DNA of 64,000 nt from Mactromeris polynyma (Eukaryota > Mollusca > Bivalvia > Venerida > Mactridae). The stretch lies in NCBI GenBank assembly GCA_032209605.1, contig JASFXZ010000001.1:22258119-22322118 (forward strand), in the 5' to 3' direction. A program made the position numbers and the translations under genes. Within the stretch, counting starts at the first letter, position 1, and each line of letters begins with the position of its first letter. This document shows positions 24,436 to 36,229 of the stretch, piece by piece. The notes under the pieces are model-generated. The model searched no databases, was not told the origin of the DNA, and saw only the letters and a list, made by a program, of their open reading frames with translations.

Positions 24436-25344
24436 AATAACACTGCAAACGTTTCAAAGATCGTAATAATATCATATTATAAATTGATGACTTTCCTAAC
24501 ATTGAATTATACACAGGTCTCGTTCCCATCACTTTATAAAGACGAATGTCATGCAAGAAAACACACAAGACACGCACGAACATTCGCTATTTTCGTTATA
24601 CAAATGTACAAAAACAATAGAAGAAAATGATGAATGTTAATTGTTAACAGTCGTATTTAGTGGTGTGAATGACCTTTATAAAATGTGAAATTTGTAATGT
24701 GAGCAAGTACATTTGAACATGTACTTATGATAATAATGTTTATTCATAAATAATACTGTAATGTTGGCACAGGGTGAACTTACCGCTCAATCTAATTTGT
24801 TTTTCGATGCCGACCTGATGCCTAAATAAAGTGTTATAGGATTATGAATGAAATAAGTTGAAATTATTGTTTATTTTACATCATTTGTCAAATATATTCT
24901 TACAATTTATATCAATCACCACAGGTCCCATGTTTACAAAGGATAACATTTCAGGATCAGGATCATAAATAAGATCTGATAAACTTTGTAAAAAATGTTA
25001 TGCAAAGCTAAATATTTTTACATACGTAATGTGACAAATATGAACATCCCGCAAAACTATTGAGACACATTAAATTCAAATGTCATGCTTATTAAGAAAA
25101 AGATGGGGAAAATAAGTAATGAACGATTTTGAAAATTGATCTTAATTTGTTCTAGACCAGTTTCAGTCATGAGTACAATTTCAAAGTATAATAAATTATT
25201 TTCTCAACAAAGCCGTGACGTTATATTTGTTTTCTCAAAGTTAATTCGAATATTTTTAGGGTATTTTTGTGTCAGTGTATGAGAAGTACTGGAAAATGTG
25301 TTTTATTACTTCATGAAAATGGCAAATAGTTTTATGGATCAACT
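24436..25344. other. No gene seen
   Basis: AT-rich sequence with no supported feature. Confidence 0.5.
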
Positions 25345-25505
25345 TGATCCATTGTGAACATGGGGCCTGATGGCAGCTTTCTGCGTTCCTTCCCGGTAAT
25401 TAGGCCTAACTCAAAGATCAAGGTGACCGCAGAAAAATCTTATTTTAAACCCTCCACCCCCGGAACAAGAGTCCGCTGCTCCACTCTAAGATCACTATAC
25501 CTCCA
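25345..25505 (-). mobile_element. tRNA-derived SINE
   Basis: The minus strand reads agtgatcttagagtggagca, gcggactcttgttccggggg, and a body with ggcctaattaccgggaagga. The head is degenerate. The body resembles 16090-16262. Confidence 0.55.
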
Positions 25506-27256
25506 GGTATTTTCTACATAGCAGACGGCCAAGACAACTATCGCAACACATAGGAAGGTTTTATCGGAATTAACTGAATTTTTTTTTGAAAAACGGCGTT
25601 TAACCTTATTAAAAACAACAAAATTTATTCTAAAGAAAATGTATGACAACAATGCAATTATATCAAAGTGTAATCTGTGATTGACTGCAATTACAAAGTA
25701 ATCATTATTACTTTAATATATACTGAACCGCTTTAAAAACGCAACACTCATTATAATAATGATATCTCATTTAATTCATGAAGCTGATTAAAAAGAATTT
25801 TATTTTTAAAGTAATCAATACATATGAACACTGAGAAATGATCTATTGACTTTAGTAATGATATATTTCGGAGTCAACGTAATTATGATTCAATTACGTA
25901 TACGTATAATCTCAAGCGACTATAACAATCTGACAATATAATTAGAAACAGTCATGCCATTAAAATTAATAACACCAGAGTACTTTAAGTATAATTACAA
26001 AACGTATACGTTGTGACTACATTGACATATTCACGGGATGGTTACAAAACAATCAATAGTAAGTTCAAAAATCTTTAATCTGACGCATACACTGAACAAA
26101 TTTTCGAAACGTCCATTTGATAAAATACAACATTAAGAAAAAGGTTTTATATGCTGACTCAAAATTTGGCATTCTAGTATGATACATAATACTCTATCGA
26201 CTTTCACAAAGAAAATACCTATTTATCGTCATGGATGACCACGCGTGACGATGAGTTCGAGTTTCAACTTTTGGCACGAGGATCGCGTGCACATTTGTTC
26301 AGTGTATATTTAATTACAATAAGGTTTAATATTATGTCTATTGTGTTAAAACGCAAAACAAACAAGACCGGATGACAAGAGATATCATGTTTCTGTGTAA
26401 ATTCGCATTCTTCCATTCAAGAAATTACCTGGCACACAGAACAAGTAACCGATCAGAGATAAGCAAAGAAGTAAGCCAATCGAATCAAAAGTTAAATTTC
26501 GAACCAAATTTTGGACAGCCGAACGGCATTGTAAACTGGGTCAAAATCAAAATCTGTTTAAGGTATATTTCGTGTGCAAACAAATGTAAGAGATCAAACC
26601 TTCTTCTTTATGATGGTGTAAATATTATGTTTCTGTGATTTCTACATCAATGTCCTTTTTTGAGGTTTTTAAGATCCCCTTTTTTACATTGAACATAAAA
26701 GGGGCTGATTAGTTCATATAGACACGCTATAAACGCCGGTCTGGAAGGAAAGAATTCGTCTGCAAAGAAATAAAATGGATGATGCCTAAATTATGGTTTG
26801 AATGTATAAAAAAAAATGTATGTTTATTTCTCAATACAGTCTATGAGTATACAAAATTAATAAATATTCACAACATTTACAATATATGTGGTCAATTGCC
26901 ACATTAATACTATCATAATATCATGTATATAGTTTCAACAGTTCTAGTACATGGTAGATGTAAATACAACATGTGATACTATCTAAAAAGCTTTAATTTT
27001 ACAGTAATACATATATTAACACGGACCTATATAGGTCCGTGATATTAATAAAATCTAATGAACCTATATAAGTATAAACATTGTACTGAAAAACAAAAAC
27101 AGTATCTATAAATTAATGTAAATAAAGTAGGACATAGGAAACGTAAGCTGCATGAGAGTTTATTAGTTCATATAAAACGTTTTGTTTCTCATTTCAAATG
27201 ATTTTGTACACGTATGTATGATTGTGCTACACATCCTTACGGACAGTAATTTGACT
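25506..27256. other. No supported gene
   Basis: Long AT-rich stretch. An 88-codon frame (26372-26638) has no motif. A perfect 22-bp palindrome, cacggacctat with ataggtccgtg, lies at 27020-27041. Confidence 0.5.
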
Positions 27257-27257
27257 T

Positions 27258-27440
27258 TTAATTACTGGCGAATGGAATTTCACATTTGTTTGTATAGTGC
27301 AGTTTTATTAACCGCGAACGAACGCATATATTACCTTGACAATTACATTTCAAAATAGGTGTATAGAAAGGTTCGTGTTTGTCCGTAAGCTTAACATATC
27401 CCTTGCCCACCGTATCACATTGGCTGCACACGGGAACCAA
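27258..27440 (-). CDS. Candidate cysteine-bearing exon, unassigned
   Basis: The frame encodes VPVCSQCDTVGKGYVKL, then PILKCNCQGNICV and HYTNKCEIP. It has seven cysteines in 60 codons and no ATG. Possible splice signals on the minus strand are gtgtgcag before CAATGTGAT and TGTCAAG|GTAATA. I recognise no family and found no partner exon. It could be a chance frame. Confidence 0.22.
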   Translation of the reverse strand: MVPVCSQCDTVGKGYVKLTDKHEPFYTPILKCNCQGNICVRSRLIKLHYTNKCEIPFASN

Positions 27441-27484
27441 ATTACGAAAAGTTTCGAAACGATAGGGTCATAGCCGTAACTGAA

Positions 27485-27645
27485 CGCAGTGCAGGCCCGC
27501 ATTTGAATGATTACAGACGAAAGCTACATTTAATCAAAAGAAGTAGATCTACATTTAGTATTTGAAGGGAAGAATGTGTACAGCAATGCTTGAATAATTC
27601 GTACTCTATTTCAAGTATTTTATTTGATACTTCAAAGTAACTGAA
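27485..27645. repeat. Dispersed repeat, copy 1
   Basis: cgcatttgaatgattacaga, catttaatcaaaagaagtag, atttgaagggaagaatgtgt and acagcaatgcttgaataatt recur nearly unchanged at 40915-41055. Type unknown. Confidence 0.75.
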
Positions 27646-28021
27646 CGCAGGGCAGCCGAGTTCAAATTTTACGCACGATAGCATTTCCTTACCTAAATTG
27701 ACATGGCAGACCCAATTATTTGTCCATACAATTACCTCGTATCTTATCTTTTATCTAGAGAAAAATGCATAGATATATAGTATTAATGAACATGGTTTAA
27801 AAAAATCGTACCTCTGAAGTGATTTTATGGAAATCTCTGAAAGGTCAATGGACAAAGTCACAATGATTCGCGTTCGTACCGTTACTCAAATTCTACAAGA
27901 TCTTCGCTTATTTCAATTTGCGCCAATCATCGTCTTTAAAAAGATTTCTTTGCTTTGGATAAAATTGTATTTATAACTTATGATAAGCAAACAATATTAT
28001 ACCCGTGTTCACAAATCACAA
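27646..28021. other. No gene seen
   Basis: Contains a second gtaactgaacgcagggca word similar to 27478, otherwise nothing. Confidence 0.45.
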
Positions 28022-28236
28022 GTCCGCCCGGCTAGCTCAGTTGGTAGAGCGCTAAACTGTGAACCGGCAGATCTGCGTTTGATTACCGGGTTGGACCGCT
28101 GGTTATGTTCTTCCGAGGCATTGGCCCCGGTCATGTCCTCTGCATGTGGAAAAGCTGTCAGTTGCTCTCCGAAAACTGACCCTCGCATATGACTGAAAAT
28201 TGTTGAAAAACGACGTAAAACCCGATGAAACCAAAA
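28022..28236 (+). mobile_element. tRNA-derived SINE with conserved 3' tail
   Basis: The head gcccggctagctcagttggt then agagcgc is a good A box; the B box gcgtttgattaccgg is worn. The body holds ggcattggccccggtcatg and tgaccctcgcatatgactg. The tail is gttgaaaaacgacgtaaaac then ccgatgaaac, shared with 8353-8397. This type of tail is conserved among animal SINEs with different heads. Confidence 0.85.
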
Positions 28237-28429
28237 ATCATCCATCAGTGATTTTATAGTTTTTTTTTCGAAAAATGACATTTAAAGATTTTTTTGTTCA
28301 GCTCAAAATAGTAAAGTTTGAAGCCACAGTCATTTCATAGTACCAACGAGACATTCCATACACTGAATCATTTCTTAACATCAAACCAGTACTTTTATGG
28401 ATTCTAACAATTGAAATAGTGAAAACGTT

Positions 28430-28515
28430 TCTGTTGTACTTAACAAGCCGAGGATGCCAACCCACGACCACCTGATCGACGGCCATCAGTTTTTAACCAA
28501 TGAGCCACGGACCTA
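28430..28515 (-). mobile_element. tRNA-like SINE head, worn
   Basis: The minus strand reads ggtccgtggctcattggtta, then ggtggtcgtgggttggcatc. A and B boxes are only partly kept. Confidence 0.4.
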
Positions 28516-29029
28516 ACTTACACAAACTGAACCAGTACTTTTTACACCAAGATTATTTTGTAATTGCTCAGGACAAAAGATATACTTTAGCGTCAATTTT
28601 ACACCAAAATCAAGACCAAAGCTACACCATCTAGTATTTGTAATCAGGTTCTCAACACGACTGCCTTGACATGACGATATAGTAAATCCATTCATCACAC
28701 ATTCGCCAGTCAGACAGTCACAGTTGAAAAACTAACAGCGCTTAATCCCCGAACAATTATACAATTTTAGTGAAAATTAATGAATTCATGATAGCTCAGT
28801 GTCACATTGTAAATTATATAAAATGCAATAACATAAATATCACGACGAGCAGGAAAAAGAATGTATTGCAAAAGGTCTCTAATGAAATCGTTTTTTGTTA
28901 TAGTTTTCGTGATGATATAAAATGTTCACTCGTATGATAATTTATTTGCGCTTGTTTATTGTAAGCGGGAATACGCCATGTAGACGCGGGTTGTTTTGTC
29001 TGGTAAATTAAGTACATTGTATTCAGTAT

Positions 29030-30877
29030 ATGCTCCTTAACATGGCACGGATAGGAGAATTGGTGTCACTTTTACTTTTCGTATATGTTTTACAAGAATT
29101 TGTAGTGTCGGAAATAAAAGCGGATGTTTTAATGCAGTTTTTCAGACATGGCAATTTAAGATCCACTCAGCTTCAAAATAGTATGGACACGCGACACTTC
29201 TTCGGGCCTCGAAAGCAATCAAGTACCCTTCTGGACCCATACTTGAAAGTGTTGTTGCAGGGCGTTAAAGAGAGACCCGTTTCTGTTCATCATCAGACTA
29301 CTACGTCGTCTCCAGCGGTACCAAAAGGACCACATCAAACCTTGGATTTTATAAAAAGAATGATGTTGTTAGGTGCAAATAGTGGACAGACAGGTTTAGC
29401 AAAGCCTTTCTTCAAAAGACAGTTTGGTGGCCCAGCAAATAGTCACCAGAAAACTATGCTGAATAATAACTTATTTGGACAAACGCAGTGGGTAGGATTT
29501 CCCGAGAAGCGTAACCAACCGAAGAAGAATACCAACCCTTTTTCACATACAGCAAAAACGTATCATGCTATTTTACATGCAGTTTTGGATCATTCTACAA
29601 CTCCGAAGCCACATCGTCAACTATTTGAGAATAGGTTCACAACACGAAGGCCTAGACATTCATTCATGACACCTTCGCCGAGTCCGGTAGTTAATGTTGA
29701 AAAACTAACAACGCGTAATCCCCGAATCGGAGTCATTTTTAAGAGATTTACAACACGTATCCCGCCAAAGCAAAATCTGATGGATAAACCAAATAAATTT
29801 GGAGCGGCAGTGAACGAAATAACGACCAAACAACAAAATAGTGAGACCAAATTGATTACTGTAAGCGCGAACACTCCAACTTCGACTCAGCAACCAGCAA
29901 GCATCCGCCATAATTCTATGACAAACGTTTCTCCACATTCATCGACATATGCAGCCACGCCAGCAAATAAACCAACTACGACGGATGAACTGACTTCGAC
30001 CATGACTACAACTCAAACTAAGCCTGTCGAATCATCGTCACCAAGCTCGACAGAGGCAACAGTCACTTTCGTTTCCACTACAAATGTCTGGAATGATACA
30101 TCCGATCCTGGTTTTGAAACGCTCATATACACAACTATTTCTAACATTCCATCTGCAATGAACCCGAATGCAACTGACATGACTAACACAACAGAGGTCC
30201 CGGTTAACACGAATCCTGTGACGTCACCGCGTACGTCAAACCAACATAACGTTACTTTGTCTTATCTCGAAACTACAACTGAAAATGCATCAATTGCAAC
30301 TGAAACAACATCAATGGATTTCGGTACAACTATTGATTTAAGTAACGTAACTGAAAATGTAACAGGTTATACATCAAACGTGACGGAATCGAGCAATGGC
30401 AGTCTGCAAACAACAGGAAATGACGTCAGTGTGACAATGACGTCATATTCAAAAGATAACCAAACAAATGATTTGTCAACTGAAACAACAACAGTATTTT
30501 CAGAACAATCGTCTTCATTTGAAAACATAACTGACATCACTACAGAATCAAACACGTCCCTCTCTACTACGTCACTTCCTGAATCGGTGACGACTTCCGG
30601 TATTCAGAGTGAGACATCTTTATCTTCTGGAGCAACCGATTCGACTACAACTAACACAACTGAGACTAGTACCACTGAAACGACCACCGGAAGTACAGCA
30701 TGTGATACAACATCGTGCTCCCACTTTGCTAACATATGCATGAACGGCGGGACTTGTATAAGCGAGTGCACGGGATTTAAGTGCAAATGTCCTCCAGGAT
30801 TTTACGGTTTCACTTGTGATAAACGTGACGTCACCACCACTGTTTCCAAACAAACATCTGACTCTAGCATCAATTAG
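29030..30877 (+). CDS. Secreted mucin-like protein with C-terminal EGF domain
   Basis: A single open frame of 615 codons with ordinary codon use. The N-terminus (MLLNMARIGELVSLLLFVYV) is a signal peptide. A second ATG at 29042 has a better context (aacATGG) and may be the true start. Residues 30-230 are basic with QFGG, PRKQ and TTRRPR/TTRIP motifs. Residues 230-555 are mostly Thr/Ser with many N-x-T/S sites (NVTENVT, NTTEVP), as in O- and N-glycosylated mucins. Residues 563-596 form an EGF domain: CSHFANIC, MNGGTC, KCKC, then PPGFYGFTC, with the six cysteines properly spaced and extra cysteines at 558 and 580. The last 20 residues are Ser/Thr-rich, with no membrane segment or anchor, so it is probably released to the matrix, mucus or shell. 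It appears intronless. A possible polyadenylation signal is aataaa at 31242. Function beyond an extracellular coat protein is unknown. Confidence 0.85.
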   Translation: MLLNMARIGELVSLLLFVYVLQEFVVSEIKADVLMQFFRHGNLRSTQLQNSMDTRHFFGPRKQSSTLLDPYLKVLLQGVKERPVSVHHQTTTSSPAVPKGPHQTLDFIKRMMLLGANSGQTGLAKPFFKRQFGGPANSHQKTMLNNNLFGQTQWVGFPEKRNQPKKNTNPFSHTAKTYHAILHAVLDHSTTPKPHRQLFENRFTTRRPRHSFMTPSPSPVVNVEKLTTRNPRIGVIFKRFTTRIPPKQNLMDKPNKFGAAVNEITTKQQNSETKLITVSANTPTSTQQPASIRHNSMTNVSPHSSTYAATPANKPTTTDELTSTMTTTQTKPVESSSPSSTEATVTFVSTTNVWNDTSDPGFETLIYTTISNIPSAMNPNATDMTNTTEVPVNTNPVTSPRTSNQHNVTLSYLETTTENASIATETTSMDFGTTIDLSNVTENVTGYTSNVTESSNGSLQTTGNDVSVTMTSYSKDNQTNDLSTETTTVFSEQSSSFENITDITTESNTSLSTTSLPESVTTSGIQSETSLSSGATDSTTTNTTETSTTETTTGSTACDTTSCSHFANICMNGGTCISECTGFKCKCPPGFYGFTCDKRDVTTTVSKQTSDSSIN

Positions 30878-31868
30878 TCTGAATAATTTTATTAGCCGTT
30901 TTATTTTGACACCATTTATAGGTATGGCATCAATGTATAACTCCGTGGGTCAACTATGAAGATATCAGCAATACTTTGTGTTACATGTGGATTGTATAAA
31001 TAATACTGTGTTTCGCTATTCATGCAGAGCTTCGTGTGTATCTGATTGTGATCTTCATGTTGATAATGTGTGTCATAATGCGTTTTCGGAATCATTCTTG
31101 ACTGAAAGTCTGAGGGTGTTTCCGCTTCCATTTTTACCGCCAAAATGTTGTTTACAGACGTTCATCAATATACTGTTAGTTCAATGTCGTTTATCCACGT
31201 ATAACATAGTGTTTATCATCGATCGGTCGTTACTTAACTGAATAAATATCGTTCTCATAAGTTTTAATGAGAAATTCATTGCATAAGGAAGCAGCTAGGA
31301 CTGTAAGGACCGCTTGACCAATGAAATAAGGTTTTACATCGCCTTGTTAGAGGTAGCACATGTTTCTGACTTCATTTGAAGAGTATACGATTGTTACTCG
31401 CAAAAACATGTACATTCGTTAGCAACTGACATACTAATATTGATTAAAATTAATATTTTAAAGTTAATTCTCCATCAGCACGACGATGACTTAGGTCATA
31501 TTGATTCAGCTAATGGAATAAATATTTGCATATTCCAATATTGACATATCGTTCATTATTTAACGTTGCCGTCAATTACAATTCCATATATTTCTAGTCT
31601 GGCAGATTCATTACTGACTTTGTCACGCTTTTTTAGAACAATCCATAGAACATTGGCATTCTCTCATCTTTTATTCCAGAATCAAAATTTATGATACATT
31701 TTGTATTATACTGTTTTACAAAAGTTTCTATTTTAATAATTATACATATAGTATTTTACATAGCGAAGAGTACAAGTATGTACAAAGTAATTTGTAATGT
31801 GACTACGTTACCACTGTACATGTTTATACAGTTTCATATTTTTAATTGACTCATAAGTTGAGTTTAAG
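30878..31868. other. 3' flank of the mucin-like gene, no other gene seen
   Basis: An 87-codon frame at 30978-31241 has no support and probably lies in the 3' untranslated region. Confidence 0.5.
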
Positions 31869-33192
31869 TATGGTGGCATATTTCTGCCACCAGTTAACTA
31901 CTTAATTAACTAGATAATTATGTGGTTTTGACGTTAAAGAAACTAGATAATTTCTTAATTAATTAGATAATTATGTGGTTAACTAGATAAGTATCGTGAT
32001 AAATGTTCTTACCAGATAAATATTTTAACTCGAAAAATTGTCTGATAGTGCCCAAAACTGCCACCACTTGTCCACCGATCTATTTAAGATAAGTATTAAG
32101 TAGTTAACGCGATAAATATCTAGTTAACTACATGAGTGTCTAGTTAATTAAGTGGTAAACGAGTTAAGTATCTAGTTAACGGCATGATTATCTAATTATT
32201 AACACATTAACTATATATATAGATTTTTAACTCGTTAACCACTTAATTAATTAGAACATTATGTAGTTAACTAGATACTTATCGCGTTAACTATTTAACA
32301 GTTACCTAGAATTATGTAGCTAATGCGTTACTTATCTAGTTGACTTGATAATTAACTACATAATTATGTCGATAACTAGATATTTTACTCTTTAACCAAT
32401 TGATTAACTAAATAAGTATGTAGTTGACTAGATGTTAATCGCGTTAACTACTTAACACTTATCTTAAATCGAGTTTCCGTGGGTAAGTGATTGCAGTTGT
32501 GGGCACTATCAGACAATTTTTCGTGTTAAGATATTTATCTTGTAAGAAAATTTATCACGATACTTATCTAGTTAACCACATTATTATCTAGTCAATTAAG
32601 TAGTTATATAGTTTATTTAACGTGATAGCACATACTTATCTAGTTAACTAAGTAGTTATATAGTTTCTTTAACGTGATAGCACATACTTATCTAGTTAAC
32701 TGAGTAGTTATATAGTTTCTTTAACGTGATAGCACATACTTATCTAGTTAACTAAGTAGTTATATAGTTTCTTTAACGTGATAGCACATACTTATCTAGT
32801 TAACTAAGTAGTTGTATAGTTTCTTTAACGTGATAGCACATACTTATCTAGTTAACTAAGTAGTTATATAGTTTCTTTAACGTGATAGCACATACTTATC
32901 TAGTTAACTAAGTAGTTGTATAGTTTCTTTAACGTGATAGCACATACTTATCTAGTTAACTAAGTAGTTATATAGTTTCTTTAACGTGATAGCATATACT
33001 TATCTAGTTAACTAAGTAGTTATATAGTTTCTTTAACGTGATAGCACATACTTATCTAGTTAACTAAGTAGTTATATAGTTTCTTTAACGTGATAGCACA
33101 TACTTAAGTAGTTATATAGTTTCTTTAACGTGATAGCACATACTTATCTAGTTAACTAAGTAGTTAACTGGTGGCAGAAATATGCCACCATA
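31869..33192. mobile_element. Foldback element with hairpin ends, long copy with internal array
   Basis: The ends are perfect inverted repeats of at least 36 bp beginning TATGGTGGCATATTTCTGCC. Each end can also fold on itself (TGGTGGCA ... TGCCACCA). The block ttgtctgatagtgccc occurs at about 32040 and again inverted at about 32507-32525, so the left half is itself a foldback. The interior is largely ttaactagataattatgtgg words. A 52-bp array fills the right half. Same family as 5740-6071. No coding capacity. Confidence 0.9.
32600..33165. repeat. 52-bp tandem repeat, about 11 copies
   Basis: The unit is acttatctagttaactaagt, agttatatagtttctttaac, gtgatagcacat. Units are almost identical; one near 33100 has lost about 17 bp. 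The array lies within the foldback element and its unit is derived from the element's own sequence. Confidence 0.95.
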
Positions 33193-34149
33193 TTTTAGCT
33201 CTTAGAAAAACCAACGGGATACTACGTTGTACCTTCACTCTACGTAACAAAGGGTGGACGCCAAATGCCGTAGACTGAGCCATTTTATTATTGCTAATGC
33301 ACCATTAAACATCAAATTCTTTATGTATCTGGCTGTATATTGCTGTATGGTGATTATTTCTATGTTTGTTTTAGATGTATGTTAAATGGCACTTTCCCCA
33401 AAGCCAATTCTTTCACTCGATATAGTGTTCATGTTATTTTCTCCCACCTTGACTTTTCCTGTGTTGTATTCCATCTATTAAATCCCCCTGTGTGTCCTCA
33501 TTAATTCTCCTAAGTTGTCCTTTATGGTCATCCAGGCCATTTCTTGCACCCCTGTTCCCTCGTGTACTTGCCCTTGCATCTCCTCAAATGTCTGATGTTT
33601 TGTGGACTGGTGTTTCCGGGAGGTCTGTGTGGAAAGGCATTGTCTTATGTATGTGACGTTCCCTGTACCAACTTATTCTCTCTTTTCTCATTTATTGACA
33701 CAAAACCAAAATTATCAACCCGCTGTAAAACATTGAAATGAATAATTAATGCACTTGTTAACTTATGTACAGACTGAAGGGAACATTTGCGTCAGATTTA
33801 TACGTACATCTGGCATTTGAAACAAGTTAGAGAACAATGAAAACATTTGAACGTATGTACGCTAACTATTTTTTGTTAATATCAAAAGAGACAATGCGCC
33901 ATAATTAAACAATGCACTATGAAATAAAACAAAAGCAAGGCTCGGATCTTTCTCTTAAAGGTGTGTGAATGGGTGTTCCGTCTGAAAGCAACATACCTTA
34001 TCAATTATTTACATCTAGAAACAAATGCCGCTGAGTACATGTTTTGACTCCTAGAGACTGCGTTCCTTTTATGTAAATGCTAATCAATATTTCCTTTGTT
34101 ATGGGCTTTTCCATGTAATAAGTTATTCTCTCCTTAAGTCACATTAACA
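33193..34149. other. No gene seen
   Basis: About 33400-33720 is pyrimidine-rich and could be an untranslated part of an old retrotransposon, but no coding part is attached. Confidence 0.4.
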
Positions 34150-34385
34150 GCCTAGGTCATGTATTGACTTTTCAAACCATTGAGGTGGCAGGAGACCCAA
34201 GGCGCCCCTTTTATCATAATTTGGGCAAAGACGGGTATCTGAGTAGAACCACCGACCCTACGTAAGCCATCGGGTAGCTGCCTCATATACAAATAATATA
34301 TACTGGATGGATTCGAAACGGAAGTGATAAGGGCCGAATAGTTTAATTCAGAGACCATAACCACTCAAATACGGAGGCCCCTTCA
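34150..34385 (-). mobile_element. tRNA-derived SINE
   Basis: The minus strand reads cgtatttgagtggttatggt (A box), then tccgtttcgaatccatccag (B box), then a body with gatggcttacgtagggtcgg and tggttctactcagatacccg. The same family, with a different head sequence, is at 47098 and 51896. Confidence 0.75.
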
Positions 34386-34444
34386 TCAGAAAAGTCCGCA
34401 AAGGAATATTCTCAATATGTAAAAGTTTGATAGTTTTATGCCAC

Positions 34445-34802
34445 TTTTAAAGGTAGATAATGTAATATTTTTTATCCAAAAATGCTAAGTTATGATTTTG
34501 AGAAAACGTCATGTTTTACTTTCATACAAACGAGATTTAAGTCACTGCATTATATATTCCCTCCAACGTTATCTGAAAGCTACAAAACACGAGTCAGAGA
34601 TACAGGTGTGGCATATGCTAGCGCTGTAGCTCGGCGCATAGGTCAGGATAGAAAACTCATGTATATGTGGGATTTGGGGAAACATTTAATAAAAGTGACA
34701 AGTGTTGTAGAAAACTTCTGTTGAAAGGCATCACCACCGATATTCACATGTTTACGACTAAGCATATTTTAACAAAAACTCTAGATTGTCTACCTTTAAA
34801 AA
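34445..34802. mobile_element. MITE with ttttaaaggtagayaat ends
   Basis: Left ttttaaaggtagataatg and right gattgtctacctttaaaa are inverted, about 17 bp. The inside has an 80-codon frame (34482-34724, RVRDTGVAYASAVARRIGQD) that I cannot assign. Confidence 0.7.
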
Positions 34803-35394
34803 TTCAAGTATGTAAGTTTTGTTCCTCATGATGCATGTTATGTGCGTAATTTGGATCTCTAAAAAACGTTAGCGCCGGTCAATTTATCTTGTCTTGTATA
34901 TATATTGTTCAGCTTCCATGTTATGAGTATCAATTCCAAATGACATACAATAATGTAATTGTGGTTAAAAATTGAACACATAATAACGTAATTTGTTAAT
35001 GATAAAAAAATTCGTGAATTTGATTTCGCTTTTAATATACGAGGATTGTTCTGGAAATTTCATGTTGTTCAAAATGATTGTAAATTGGTAGTAATAAAGT
35101 ATGAAGCAATATAAAATGACTGAACAAATTTGGCATATTTCACCGAACGTTGAAACGTTTTCTGGTATCCATGACAACACCCATACGTGCAGTTGAGGCA
35201 GGTCAGAATTACCTCTGTCAAAATTTGTAAGATATTGTGTTACTACGTTCTTATTTAGTCAGTCTTGACAAATTTGCTAAATAAATGTTAGAGCCTTATT
35301 GATTTTATTCATCAGATACCAACCAAATTATTCAGATCCGGCGTTTGAAATGTCTACCTGTATCACAGTGGGTTTACTTAAATTGCTTATTTGA
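34803..35394. other. No gene seen
   Basis: AT-rich sequence with no supported feature. Confidence 0.5.
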
Positions 35395-35814
35395 CTAGGG
35401 ATGTCAACGAATATTCGGATATTCGAATATTCGTTCGTACGACCAAATATTCGAATACTGATTCGTCATTCGAAAAAATATTTTTTTCATCATAAAAGCT
35501 GAGTGCAAGTGTATTAAATTTCAATGATGGGCATCGTCGCTTTGGATGACATTTTACGCGTGAAAATAATATCTTCAGGTGTTAATTGACATGTCATGTT
35601 GTATAGCACTCAGGTGATGACACTTTGGCCCTGAAATTAAAAGTAATCGCGGGGAATTCTTCAATCAGTTAGAACACAAAATTGATAAGCATAAAGTTAA
35701 ACTTCGAATTTCAAATGTATTTCTATTGAATAAGAAGGTCGAATGTTCGAATATTCGTTCGGAAGTTTGACCGAATATTCGAATACCAAAGTTGCCATTT
35801 GTTGACATCCCTAG
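35395..35814. mobile_element. hAT-like MITE
   Basis: Perfect 14-bp ends ctagggatgtcaac and gttgacatccctag, followed inward by gaatattcggatattcgaat and its inverse. The flanks ttatttga and ctatttca fit an 8-bp target duplication with two changes, as hAT elements make. 420 bp, no coding. Confidence 0.8.
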
Positions 35815-36034
35815 CTATTTCACAATACCGAAAATATAAATACAGAATGTTACATAGATACAAAAACATTGTGCTGTAATGGATTCTAAATATAGATAAT
35901 TGCAATCACGAAGTTACAAAATATGATATACAGGTTTTGTCATTTATCTACATGAACAAAAAATAACTGTTGACGAATTTGGCAGCTGTTTCATAATTTA
36001 GCAATCATTCTTTGCTGATATCATGTTTTGACAT

Positions 36035-36229
36035 ACAGTAAAACCTCACTTAAAGACCACCTCAATAATAAGACCATCTCAATAATAAGACCATCTCAAT
36101 AATAAGACCATCTCAATAATAAGACCACCTCAATAATAAGACCATCTCAATAATAAGACCACCTCAATAATAAGACCATCTCAATAATAAGACCACAATT
36201 TTCAAGGGTATTATTGAGGTTTTACTGTA
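36035..36229. mobile_element. Pogo-like MITE with 17-bp internal expansion
   Basis: acagtaaaacctcacttaaa at the left and ttattgaggttttactgtat at the right. Between them ctcaataataagaccay is repeated about eight times, replacing the usual centre of the element. Confidence 0.9.

Noticed and set aside
28022..28095. Intact tRNA gene
   Set aside because: B box is changed and the sequence continues into a SINE body and tail.
34482..34724. 80-codon frame as a gene
   Set aside because: Enclosed by the inverted ends of a small MITE and without recognised motif.
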